Origin: Candidatus Zixiibacteriota bacterium
GTDB lineage: Bacteria > Zixibacteria > MSB-5A5 > GN15 > FEB-12
Direction: 5' to 3'
Assembly (NCBI GenBank): GCA_022571985.1
Contig: JACZWU010000003.1
Coordinates: forward strand, 124,001-188,000
Length of the DNA: 64,000 nucleotides
Shown here: positions 43,200-51,749 of the stretch, in pieces
Numbering within the stretch: position 1 is the first letter of the stretch
Layout of the letters: each line of letters begins with the position of its first letter
Made by a program: the position numbers and the translations under genes
The notes under the pieces: generated by a model
Database searches by the model: none
Seen by the model: the letters and a program-made list of their open reading frames with translations, nothing else
Told to the model about the DNA's origin: nothing

Positions 43200-45078
43200 A
43201 TTAAATTTTTCAAAATTTACTTTCACTATATTTGTCTCTCTGATTCTGTTTACAACTGGTACCATTGCCACAGATGACAAGTCTGCCAGGTGGGACTTCA
43301 TCAAAGAACATATCGAAGTTAAAGGCGAACGCGTTATAGTTCGTACGCATCGTCAGATTACAATCAATAATGCAACCGGTGTCGAGCATTCAGTACTCTA
43401 TTTTTTTGAAAATAAATTTAAACGTTTAAAAAAACTTAAAATCATACTGAAAGACTTAAACGGTAAGACGATCAAAGAGTTAAAGAAGAAAAACTTGAAA
43501 AAAACATGCGGATTTGGCGCCTCTTTTCAAGTGTTTGATGATATTTGTTATTATAAATTTGAGCCCACCCCGAAAAGTTATCCTTTCAGTATCGAATATT
43601 CATTCGAAAAACATCTTAAGAACAAGTTTTACCTGCCGACTATTTTCATTCCTACAAAATTGCCGATTACTTCAGTCGCCTGCACGCTTATTTATCCGGC
43701 CGGCGTCAATATCAGGCACAAAACTTATGCTCTGCCGATGGAAACGATCGAAATCAATATTGGCAACAAAATGGCTCTAATATGGAATGGCTCGGATATC
43801 GCTCCTCTGGATTTTGATACATTGAGCGCCCTCGATTATGACAGGGCGGGACAGATAAGTCTGGTTGCGGATGAGTTTGAATTTATAAAATCCAGATTCT
43901 TTGGAGCTTCATGGAAAGAGATTGGCAGGTGGGACGCCGGCGTTATTAAAACGCGCTACGGCTGGAACAGAATCAAAGCCGAAGAGTGTGTGACCGATTT
44001 TGATTTTGAGCTTCTGAAGAATGCTCTTGATGGTGTAACCAGTGACTACCGCTATGTCTCAATTTCTATTGGTGTTGGTGGCTGGAGACCGCGCCGGTTT
44101 GAGGATATCATAGATACCAAGTATGGGGACTGCAAAGATTTTTCGATGCTTTTAGTTCGTGAGCTTAGAAGCAAAAATGTTGAAGTATATCCGGCTAACA
44201 TCTTGACTCGGTCTGATGGGAATAAGATCGATACATCTTTTCCATCCTTTAGATTTAACCATCAAATATCGGTAGCGGTAACCTCTAATGATACTATCTG
44301 GATGGATCCGACCTGCCGGACCTGCCCGCTGGGTGTTATCCCCTGGCAAGACCAGAACAACTACGCCCTTATAATAACCGATACCGGCGGAGTTCTGGCT
44401 CGTACTCCCACTTCAAAAGCGGAAGATAACGCCATAGTAAGAAATACGAAAATCATGGTTGACAGAAATTTGATAGTTCATTCTGAGATTGTCACAAAAT
44501 ATACCGGGCAATTGAGTCAGGGATGGAGGAACTCTTTTGAACAAATGACAAATCAAGAGCTTATTCAATTTGGCGAGTCAATGCTAAAGAGCAAAGGCTC
44601 CGCCTCAGAAATTATTGAGATTTCGTATCAAAATCTTGAAAATTTATATGAACCACTCTATCTGACTATCAAAGCAAAATCTGTTAAACCACTGCGGTCT
44701 GTCAGGAATACGGTCTATCTCGACCCGTGTCTGGTGGAGCCGGGCATCTGGTTTACTGATTCAGACTATGATCGTATTCGCCCGATAAAACTTCGCTATC
44801 CTCGTCTTGTTATAGACTCTGTCTGGCTGTCGGTTGACTCTGGTTTAACAGGAGCAGAGTTTGTGCTGCCATCGGCCGACACCTTAAGAAACGATGTCGG
44901 CTTCTGGAACATCAGCACGGACTTATCGATTTCAGGTTCTTTAAAGCAGCCGCTACTAATTTCTGCTTATGCTCTTGAAGCTCCAGTAATAGAACCTAAG
45001 GAATTCGCACAGCTTAAAGAATTAGTGAAAACAGTAGCAAATCGAGATAAACGTCTGGTAAAAATCAAGCTGAAGTAA
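43192..45078 (+). CDS. Second DUF3857-transglutaminase secreted protein
   Basis: A 628-aa paralogue of the preceding gene: a signal peptide (residues 1-24), DUF3857 (about 40-230) and a transglutaminase domain with DTKYGDCKDFSMLLVRELR, so here the active-site Cys (YGDCKDFS) is intact and the conserved GDC-K-D is visible. The C-terminus is beta-rich. The start is ATG 43192, inside the previous gene's last codons. This copy could be an active thiol enzyme while the first may be a structural partner; this is inference. Confidence 0.8.
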   Translation: MTKLNFSKFTFTIFVSLILFTTGTIATDDKSARWDFIKEHIEVKGERVIVRTHRQITINNATGVEHSVLYFFENKFKRLKKLKIILKDLNGKTIKELKKKNLKKTCGFGASFQVFDDICYYKFEPTPKSYPFSIEYSFEKHLKNKFYLPTIFIPTKLPITSVACTLIYPAGVNIRHKTYALPMETIEINIGNKMALIWNGSDIAPLDFDTLSALDYDRAGQISLVADEFEFIKSRFFGASWKEIGRWDAGVIKTRYGWNRIKAEECVTDFDFELLKNALDGVTSDYRYVSISIGVGGWRPRRFEDIIDTKYGDCKDFSMLLVRELRSKNVEVYPANILTRSDGNKIDTSFPSFRFNHQISVAVTSNDTIWMDPTCRTCPLGVIPWQDQNNYALIITDTGGVLARTPTSKAEDNAIVRNTKIMVDRNLIVHSEIVTKYTGQLSQGWRNSFEQMTNQELIQFGESMLKSKGSASEIIEISYQNLENLYEPLYLTIKAKSVKPLRSVRNTVYLDPCLVEPGIWFTDSDYDRIRPIKLRYPRLVIDSVWLSVDSGLTGAEFVLPSADTLRNDVGFWNISTDLSISGSLKQPLLISAYALEAPVIEPKEFAQLKELVKTVANRDKRLVKIKLK

Positions 45079-45095
45079 CTGGAGAACTTCATAGG

Positions 45096-45554
45096 TCAGT
45101 CTTTTTTCGGCCGTGTATAGACAACGCCGTGTTCAATATAGAATTTAAGCAGAGTTGCGGCTTCACCCCAGCCTGAAGCACAATCTAATATCATGGCGCG
45201 GGCTGCAGGCGTGTTCACATAGCCGTCTTCAGTTATAGTCAGAACCGTCCCGCCATGCTTTTCTTCGAGTTTGAAGCGAATAGTCGTTTCGTTACCTTTT
45301 GAACCCCATTGAAATGAGAAAAGGCTGGGTCTGTTTGCTTCGACTACTTTGCCCGGAGCAGACATACTATAAGAATCCGGTCCCCAGTCTTTCCAGCTGA
45401 AGGTGCATTCTCCGCCCGGTTTTAAGTCGAGAACCATACCAGTCGTAAAAAACTTATCCCACTCTGCTGCCGTAGTAATTGTATCATAGACTTTTTCAGG
45501 CGAGGCCGCGATAAAAGTCCGCTGCTTTATTTTGCCGTCAAAGAGCTTAGTCAT
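45096..45554 (-). CDS. SRPBCC/AHSA1-type protein
   Basis: A 152-aa helix-grip (START/Bet v1) domain protein of the AHSA1 group. Segments typical of the family are VYDTITTAAEWDKFFTTGM, DLKPGGECTFSWKDWGP and the C-terminal GWGEAATLLKFYIEHG, which matches the WxxxLxxLxxxL helix of AHSA1. It has no signal peptide. Members bind small hydrophobic ligands or modulate chaperones; a specific role cannot be given. Transcribed convergently to the second DUF3857 gene. Confidence 0.8.
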   Translation of the reverse strand: MTKLFDGKIKQRTFIAASPEKVYDTITTAAEWDKFFTTGMVLDLKPGGECTFSWKDWGPDSYSMSAPGKVVEANRPSLFSFQWGSKGNETTIRFKLEEKHGGTVLTITEDGYVNTPAARAMILDCASGWGEAATLLKFYIEHGVVYTRPKKD

Positions 45555-45668
45555 TTTTAAATCTCCTTACAGAATAATATGACTTTTCCGGCCAATCGCA
45601 ATTTTTAATAAAAGGATGTGCTATTATTTGGATAAAAAGGCGAATCCTGCGACAATGCTATAGAAATA

Positions 45669-45709
45669 TAAAAAATAGGGCGAAGAGCGCCATGGCCCTT
45701 CACCCTATT
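45669..45709 (-). terminator. Rho-independent terminator after the VWA gene
   Basis: On the minus strand, AATAGGG-TGAAG and CTTCG-CCCTATT pair into a long stem around a GGCCATGG-type centre, followed by a T-run. It lies 23 nt after the stop of the VWA lipoprotein gene and closes that transcript. Confidence 0.8.
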
Positions 45710-45731
45710 ATAAATCAATTCTGATTACTAC

Positions 45732-46499
45732 TTAACCGACTCGTTTTGAACGGACTCCAAAATCCACGTTGTCTTTGACCCATTCAAAAAACCGGTCCTG
45801 CTCTTCAAAGCGTTTGTTCGGCAGTAAAATCTTGGAGTCTTTCCAGGAGACAAGAACTTCCGCATCCTGAGTCCAGATTTTAACGCGCGAACGTTTTACT
45901 TTGGTCTGCCAGTTTCTGCCCACTACTGCGTCAGTATACAAAAGACGCAAGGTGACCGATCTGGAAAGTTTCTCAAGCGGCCTTAAGACTATGCTTGAAA
46001 AATCGGTCTTGCCGTTGCGTTTGATATCTGGAATGCCGTCGCTGAGCATTACCACCGATATCGGCCTGAGAGCCAGGTTTTTGTTTTTGACAGTCAGTGC
46101 AACTTGCTCAAAGAAAGCGTTGTAATCGGTAAACGGATTAGGGTTTTCCTTGGGGAAAATTTTCCGCAACTCCGTTTCGATTTCTTTGACAGATTTATTC
46201 TGAAACGACTGGATGGGGAAAAACGTTTTTGGTTCGTTAGTTTTGGCGCCGCCAATAGAGCTGACGAACAAAACATTAGGAACTTCCATACCGCCCAGTC
46301 CGTGCAAATGACCATAGATATAGTGCGCTAAGAATTCGATAGAATCATCGAAATACTTACCATTCATAAACGACCCGCTGATATCTACGCCCACGAACAT
46401 ACACAAACGCGGATTCGGTTTGCCAGTCGTCATACTGCAGCCGCTCAGGACAATTGCGGCCAGCACGATTGTCACTAACAGAGATTTATATCTGGACAT
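45732..46499 (-). CDS. Lipoprotein with VWA-like domain
   Basis: A 255-aa exported protein: the signal ends in a lipobox (VLSGCS). The mature part has the von Willebrand A MIDAS-type start VGVDISGSFMNG and a later ISVVMLSDGIPD strand, so a divalent-metal binding site is plausible. The start at 46499 is chosen because GGGAG lies 7 nt before it, while the ATG at 46505 is only 1 nt from it. The first codons overlap the end of the upstream membrane protein (46486). Partner and role are unknown. Confidence 0.75.
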   Translation of the reverse strand: MSRYKSLLVTIVLAAIVLSGCSMTTGKPNPRLCMFVGVDISGSFMNGKYFDDSIEFLAHYIYGHLHGLGGMEVPNVLFVSSIGGAKTNEPKTFFPIQSFQNKSVKEIETELRKIFPKENPNPFTDYNAFFEQVALTVKNKNLALRPISVVMLSDGIPDIKRNGKTDFSSIVLRPLEKLSRSVTLRLLYTDAVVGRNWQTKVKRSRVKIWTQDAEVLVSWKDSKILLPNKRFEEQDRFFEWVKDNVDFGVRSKRVG

Positions 46500-47790
46500 T
46501 GTCATGCTCCCGTTGCTGTTCTGTCTGAGGAACTGCCGGCGACTGTACTGATACTGGCGACGCAGTTGTGACAGAAGGTTTAACTGCGACCGGCGGCGGC
46601 TCGCTTTGCTGGATATTTTTCATCAAAGTCCTGGTGTCTGTTACAGCCGACATCGACTTAAACGGCAACTCAAAAAGATGTTTCGAATTGAGCAGCAGCG
46701 TACAAAAGTTAAGCGCCGCGGCTACTATCTGCAGCGGCGGCAGCATCAAGTCGGCCATGACTTCTTCGCCTTTGGCGCGCATCCAGTCCATCTCATACTT
46801 GATGCGGTCAACAAATTCCGGGGATATACTGACCAGTCTGCTGGTATTGCTGCCATTCTGTCTGAAGACCACCACACCTTTACCCTGTATCAGATACAAA
46901 ATGGTGGGCGTGCCATGAGCAGCAAACAGGAACCACGTCAAACTTCTGATTCCAAACCAGACAAAGCAGGAAATTGCCAGCGTCCCGAAGATACCAAGTT
47001 CAAAACTTTCTGAATACTGTGCGAACCACGGCACCAGCGAATCGACAAATTCACGATACAAGAACAGAACTTCGACAAACAACACTACAGCTTCAATAGC
47101 GCCTATCCCAATTATGGAATGGAAGTTCTTTTGCTTAACAGAATCAATTAAGTTTGACAGCACCGCGTAACTTCCCAGCACTATAAAGAACAGGAAAGTA
47201 AACAAAGGAACTCTGACAACATTAAGCTGCAGCTGTTCTCCGGTAATATTTGAGAAGACGTCAAGCACCAGCGGCGTCATGACATAAGTAAAAATAGTCG
47301 CTTCAACAAGGCACCAGAAAATGGTCATAAAGACAGCCAGCCAGGGCACAGGTGAACTCAGTATATTCTGGCTCATGCTCTTAAACATACGAAACGGAGT
47401 AAAGAGTATTTCTTGAACCAGTGACCAGAGAGCCATCGCGGTAATTTTGGCAAACTCTAAAACAGCCACCACAAAAGTGAAAGCGAACTTAATAATGCCG
47501 CCCCAGAACATTACGATGGACTTTCCGAGATCCCACCAGGTTATAATGAGGCTGGTCAGAAACTCCCGGCGGTTCTGCCGAATGACAACTGTCAGGAGAC
47601 AGGCAATACTGGCCCAGCAGCCAAGAATTATGGCCATGACCGGCAGCAAGAGGAAAATTCTTTTGGCGGATTGAATCCAAAATTGGTCAGTTGCCGCCCA
47701 GGCAAAGTAAACAAAACTCTCCTGAAAAAAGAGCGGAAAAAACAAAACCGAAAAGACAATTTTCAGGATGACACTAGATTCGCTATTCAT
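46486..47790 (-). CDS. Large multi-pass membrane protein of unknown function
   Basis: A 434-aa protein with about eight to nine hydrophobic segments, a cytoplasmic domain (VVVFRQNGSNTSRLVSISPEF onward), and a Pro/Val/Gln-rich tail after about residue 400. I do not recognise the family. The start ATG 47790 has GGAGG 8 nt upstream; the TTG at 47796 is too close to it. Overlap with the VWA lipoprotein gene suggests that the two proteins form an envelope unit. Confidence 0.65.
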   Translation of the reverse strand: MNSESSVILKIVFSVLFFPLFFQESFVYFAWAATDQFWIQSAKRIFLLLPVMAIILGCWASIACLLTVVIRQNRREFLTSLIITWWDLGKSIVMFWGGIIKFAFTFVVAVLEFAKITAMALWSLVQEILFTPFRMFKSMSQNILSSPVPWLAVFMTIFWCLVEATIFTYVMTPLVLDVFSNITGEQLQLNVVRVPLFTFLFFIVLGSYAVLSNLIDSVKQKNFHSIIGIGAIEAVVLFVEVLFLYREFVDSLVPWFAQYSESFELGIFGTLAISCFVWFGIRSLTWFLFAAHGTPTILYLIQGKGVVVFRQNGSNTSRLVSISPEFVDRIKYEMDWMRAKGEEVMADLMLPPLQIVAAALNFCTLLLNSKHLFELPFKSMSAVTDTRTLMKNIQQSEPPPVAVKPSVTTASPVSVQSPAVPQTEQQREHDNVQI

Positions 47791-48026
47791 AATCAATGCC
47801 TCCTTTCTATGGTAAATTGAGGGTATAAGACTATGAGCGATAATCCTTTTATCGGCCTCTTTCTACCAATATTGAAAACTATTTTCGATTATTATTGCAC
47901 ATGGCAAACCGTAACGGGGCAATGTTTTGAAGGCTAATTGTTCAATCTTTGAGCAGCACCGAAGAGACGCCTGAGTAGTAGCTGCTTATCTAATATAAAT
48001 GACCATGAATATCTGGAAACAATAGT

Positions 48027-49322
48027 CTATTGCTTTTTCATATACTCAGCTATTTTTTCTGCCAGCATGTCACCGTCAAGCCGAGGGGAGATCTCTTCAG
48101 AAATTCCGATCTGATTCATAAAAAAGTCCGGATAAGACGGAATATCACCCCAACTGTCATTTTTGTCATAGAGAAAATAAATATCCCAGGCTACGTTTGC
48201 TATATCTATAACTTCCTGCCACTCAGCGCCGGTTCGTTTATACCTGTCCCAATAATATGATACGCGCGGGTCATCAAATTCTGTGGAGCGCAAATAGGCT
48301 GAGTACTTATCATCTGACTGCAAAATATCAATCCAAATTACATATATAACTAAATCATCACCAAGATTAGCGCTAATTGCATCCTGAACGACGGAGAACC
48401 CCCGTCTGCAACCCGGTCACGTTGGCGATAGTAATGTTATTAGTCTGACTTTGCCGCTGTCTTTTTCAAAAGCTTCCTGCAACTGCCCAAAATCGAGCAG
48501 GTCACGGGTGCGTAGCGTGTCAGCACCTAAATCGGCATAGGTTTTTCCTACCGACTCTGGTGGTGCATAATTACTGATCTTTAGTTGGGAGATTTTATTA
48601 GTTTCATCAAACTTCATATAAAATCCCATTGCCTGACCCTCAAAATAAATCGGTAAGAGAACACTCGAAGGGTCATTAACTTCTAACTTGCCAGTTTCAA
48701 TCAATTCTCCCCATCTGCCGTGCATTTGTGCTATGAATGAATGATAGTCTTCAACAGTCTTGTCATCGTCATCGTCATCGTCTTTCTTCATTAAGGATAA
48801 TATTAGTTCAGCGTTAGTATCTCTGAATGCCTCGGCAAATTGATCGGCATAAGGCTGGTAGCGTTCCTTAATTTTGCGCTTTTCATGATCGCTCAAGTCC
48901 AGGCCCGAAGGATCCGCTTTATGGGAGTACCAGCTTAAACGCTCGATTTTGTTATCACTATTGATACGAATGTGAAGGTCTAGCTTTTCGCTTTCTGTCT
49001 CGACGAAAACAAGCGCCCTGCTGCCATCGGGACTAATATCGGCGCTGTGAGATATTATTGAGTCCTGCTCATCCACACCGACATCCAGTATATTTTCGAT
49101 TTTCTCAAGCGTAAATTTTCCTTTGAGCTTTTCGCTGAAATTTTCCCGATAGGCAACGGCATCTTTTTTATTATAACTCGTCACCAGTTTGTCGATTATC
49201 AGCTGCAGGCTTGAAGCTTCATTCTGAGCTGTCGAAGCTCCCGGAAACATGGCAAACATCACGGCACATAACGCGACTGCCGCAGCCAATCTCGTAATTG
49301 TGGTTTTAATATTTTGGCTCAT
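48027..49322 (-). CDS. Secreted thioredoxin-fold selenoprotein candidate (U-P-G-C)
   Basis: A 431-aa protein read through one in-frame TGA (48417..48419, codon 302). Residues 1-32 are a signal peptide (ending STAQ); about 35-260 is a helical/beta domain with a DDDDDDD stretch; from about 275 a thioredoxin fold begins, with VRLITLLSPT leading straight into U-P-G-C-R-R-G, then a helix (VVQDAISANLG) and strand DLVIYVIWIDIL. The UGA occupies the first Cys of the CxxC. A hairpin begins 10 nt downstream. An AGGAGG site precedes the ATG. It is the last gene of the MerR operon and likely acts as an exported redox or metal-handling protein. Confidence 0.8.
48390..48406 (-). promoter_or_regulatory. Candidate SECIS hairpin of the Trx-fold gene
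   Basis: On the coding strand GACGGGG and CTCCGTC form a 7-bp stem (one G-U) around a GTT loop, starting 10 nt after the in-frame TGA so the loop is at nt 18. An outer TTGCA/TGCAA pairing extends it. Stem length and loop are the same as in the DUF3179 hairpin. Confidence 0.75.
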
Positions 49323-49346
49323 TCATTTGCCTCCTGTAGTTCATCA

Positions 49347-50333
49347 TTAGTTCCTAGTGCCCGGAACAGTAAATATATCAGGCTTTTTGTTCTGTTCGTC
49401 ATGTCCAAAAATGCTAATGCCAGTTGACAGTCCGAAACGAAGATTCCATTTTTCGGTCAACTGTACGTCTGTGACGTTAATATAAACTGGCAATTGAAAT
49501 TCTGTCCAAAGTCGGATTGCTGATTCGCCGTCTCCAACTAGAGTTTTTGAACCTCCTGCGATAGCATAGATCCAGCTGCCGCCGCTGTTTGGAAACAGGC
49601 TGCCGCTGATTTCGTCCTGAGATCTGCTGACAGCCAGCATACCAAGATTAGCTGTGTAGCTTCTCCCCAGCGGAGCGTAATTAGTTTCCAGTACATAACT
49701 ATAGTGATTTCCTGTTCTTTGATTGTTCGATGAAGATGCCACTACCTGGCGAGCGAAGAATTTGCCGGTCAGAATCCAGCCGGGAGAAATCCCAGCAGCA
49801 ATTATCAGGCTGGCTATAGGGTCTACGGTGCCACTTGCAAAATTACGTTCATCAGTCATGACGTTTGTCACACCGCCGCCTACCGGAAAAGTAGCGCCTA
49901 GTGCTACCTGTCCGTTTACTGGCTTTGAGAACAACCTCGTGCCAAAGAACAGTTGTGCCGTGACCGATAGATCGCCGAAATTCGTCTGGGTTCGGTCAAG
50001 CGATTTGTTAACACTTCGATTGATAATCAGCGGCACCGAAGCAGACAGACTAAGATGGTTTGAAACTCCGAATGACATTGAGGCAGAGATTATATGCGAC
50101 TCTGTCTTCTGCTTAAGTGTATCAACCAAGGTTACTGTCCCGCTGCGCAATCTGTCCCTGCGAGTGAAGGCATAATCCAGACCAAGGCGAAGATCGCCCT
50201 GGTGGATAATTGTACTAACTGATCTGCCGACCGGCAGATTGGGTGTGCTTCAGAGAGCTCATTGAGCTTCAGCAGATTCAACCAGCCAGACTGAAGTTAG
50301 TAGTAATCCGGCAATAGCCCAATTTCTAATCAT
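49347..50333 (-). CDS. Predicted outer-membrane barrel selenoprotein candidate (U-A-L-U)
   Basis: A 328-codon frame open from an ATG at 50333 with an AGAGGT site, containing two TGAs at codons 25 and 28 (50259..50261 and 50250..50252). Codons 1-24 encode a good signal peptide ending AEAQ; the mature start would be U-A-L-U-S-T-P-N-L. Beyond that, amphipathic strands (ISASMSFGVSNHLSLSASVPL; LSVTAQLFFGTRLF) form a barrel like that at 30440..31420, whose mature start is A-C-S-C. Sec28 lies near the position of the paralogue's second Cys. Without recoding, the protein would have lost its signal peptide. It is the fourth gene of the MerR operon. Confidence 0.7.
50222..50239 (-). promoter_or_regulatory. 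Candidate SECIS hairpin of the barrel gene
   Basis: A perfect palindrome: ATCTGCC and GGCAGAT pair (7 bp) around GGTC on the coding strand. It starts 10 nt after the second TGA, with the loop at nt 18 from that TGA and nt 30 from the first, so one hairpin could serve both. Confidence 0.7.
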
Positions 50334-50362
50334 CTGTCTACCTCTATCGTTTAGTTGTAACA

Positions 50363-50686
50363 TCAATGACTTTCTTGCCGGGCTGCTTGTATCGCCCTGC
50401 TTAGAAGTTCTTTTGGTGGAATACCCGACTGACTTTCAGCTGTGCGATAAATTCGGCAGCGCATCGAATACTGCGTAGTAGCATCTTCTTCTATTTCTAA
50501 GTCTTTTCCGTTTACTCTGACTGAAGGTGAACCGAGGAATCTTTTCGCTACCGCATCATCATTGTCCACAACTGTAACGACTTCAATTTTAACATCGTCG
50601 CCAAGTTTAGACATAGTTTCGCGAATCAACTTTTCGGTCGGTTCGCTATTTGGGCAGCCATCAAATACGAGCAATTCTATTTTCAT
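50363..50686 (-). CDS. Small thioredoxin-like protein
   Basis: A 107-aa protein with a thioredoxin-like start: KIELLVFDGCPN (Cys11), a helix, the KIEVVTVVDNDDAVAKRFLGSPSVRVNG strand-loop written across about 33-60 with the cis-Pro-like SPS, and a second Cys in SMRCRIYRT (Cys77), as in small CPN-type Trx-fold proteins found beside mercury and redox genes. No signal peptide. It overlaps the end of the MerTP gene by 4 nt. A metal- or thiol-related role is likely; substrate is unknown. Confidence 0.75.
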   Translation of the reverse strand: MKIELLVFDGCPNSEPTEKLIRETMSKLGDDVKIEVVTVVDNDDAVAKRFLGSPSVRVNGKDLEIEEDATTQYSMRCRIYRTAESQSGIPPKELLSRAIQAARQESH

Positions 50687-51285
50687 CTGTTCCCTCCATT
50701 TTCTTCAACGAGTTCTGCAAGGTATCCAACCGATGCCAAAGCTTCGTTAATAACATTTAAGTCGAGCTGGTCTTGATTATACCAGATGTAAGCTCTGCTT
50801 TCGATAAAACTAGATTTGACACTATCAACCAATCCGGTAGCGGTAATGGCACCGTTGATCGCTATTTCACAGCCACCGCAAGTCATACCCTCTACTTTGA
50901 AAACGGCTAACTGAGCCGATGACGCACTTACCATGACCCGGTTGCTGTCTGTACCGAGGATATAAGGATAAACCGACCAGACGAAAAAGCCCGATACAAC
51001 CAAAGTTGAAATAGTTAACATTATTTTTGTAAAGCTGCTGCCGGCCATTTTGCAGCCGGTAGTCTTGCATTTTTTCTTTTCACGAAAATACAGCCAATAA
51101 GAAAATAGAACTCCCGTTGCCGCCAGCGGCATTATAAACCACTTCACAGATCCAAGCGTAGTTGAAAAACCTGCCACACCCGCTGTTCCTATTCCCAAGA
51201 GTGACAAACCAAGCAGGGCCAGCGGAAGTACGCAGCACGACGAGGCTGCTATCGCTGACAGAATTGAAACTTTTTTAGCGTCCAT
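50683..51285 (-). CDS. merTP: MerT-MerP type metal transport fusion
   Basis: A 200-aa inner-membrane protein with three hydrophobic helices (about residues 8-40, 48-67, 86-110), a Cys-Cys pair (C17-C18) in the first, a loop CKTTGCK (C73, C78), and a C-terminal heavy-metal-associated (HMA) domain carrying FKVEGMTCGGCEIAI (C136, C139). This is the layout of MerT fused to MerP, which take up Hg(II). MerA, merB and merC genes were not found. It follows the MerR gene by 11 nt. Confidence 0.85.
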   Translation of the reverse strand: MDAKKVSILSAIAASSCCVLPLALLGLSLLGIGTAGVAGFSTTLGSVKWFIMPLAATGVLFSYWLYFREKKKCKTTGCKMAGSSFTKIMLTISTLVVSGFFVWSVYPYILGTDSNRVMVSASSAQLAVFKVEGMTCGGCEIAINGAITATGLVDSVKSSFIESRAYIWYNQDQLDLNVINEALASVGYLAELVEENGGNR

Positions 51286-51296
51286 ATTTTTGCTCC

Positions 51297-51689
51297 TCAG
51301 GCTTTGATTAGTTCATCAAGAATCGGACAGTCTTTTAATGTTTTTAAATTCACGCATTGTGAGACCAAATTGGATAAAGTCCGTTCCATCGATTTTAAGT
51401 TTCTGATCTGAGATTGTATTTTATCCAAACGGTTCGCGGCAAACTCTCTTACTTCATCACAGCCGCGGACTTTGCCGTCTGCCATGCTCAATAGTACTTT
51501 GATATCGTTAAGGCTGAAACCTATCTCTTTAGCACGCCTGATAAAACGCAGCCTGAAAACTGCATCTTCATTATATAGGCGGTAGTTAGATTCAGTTCTT
51601 TCGGGCTCAGACATCAAGCCCAGTCGTTCATAATAGCGAATAGTCTGAGCGTCTGTTGCCGATTTTTGAGCAAGAACACCAATAATCAT
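51297..51689 (-). CDS. merR: MerR-family regulator with mercury-type Cys triad
   Basis: A 130-aa MerR regulator. The HTH is visible as SATDAQTIRYYERLGLMSEP and NYRLYNEDAVFRLRFIRRA. Cysteines at 77, 112 and 121 have spacings 35 and 9, the same as Cys82, Cys117 and Cys126 of mercury-sensing MerR from Tn501, which hold Hg(II) as a tricoordinate complex. The start at 51689 is chosen because AAGGAAG precedes it; an upstream ATG at 51716 would add nine residues. It is the first gene of the operon, under the palindrome at 51728..51749. Confidence 0.9.
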   Translation of the reverse strand: MIIGVLAQKSATDAQTIRYYERLGLMSEPERTESNYRLYNEDAVFRLRFIRRAKEIGFSLNDIKVLLSMADGKVRGCDEVREFAANRLDKIQSQIRNLKSMERTLSNLVSQCVNLKTLKDCPILDELIKA

Positions 51690-51727
51690 TCTGTCTTCCT
51701 TCATTAAATTATTCATATATATATACT

Positions 51728-51749
51728 ACCTTATAGTTTGCTATAAGGT
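51728..51749 (-). promoter_or_regulatory. MerR operator and promoter
   Basis: A perfect inverted repeat, ACCTTATAG and CTATAAGGT with a 4-nt centre, lies between a -35-like CTGAAC (51748-51753) and a -10-like TAGTAT (51723-51728) read on the minus strand. The spacer is 19 nt, the long spacing typical of MerR-family promoters, so the regulator probably activates its own operon. Confidence 0.8.

Noticed and set aside
28261-50333. A different genetic code (UGA = Trp) explaining the three in-frame TGAs
   Set aside because: UGA ends other full-length genes here, such as ispG at 6093 and the PDZ protein at 22519, and tryptophan in conserved positions is encoded by TGG. Only three genes carry internal TGA, all at Cys or Cys-like positions.
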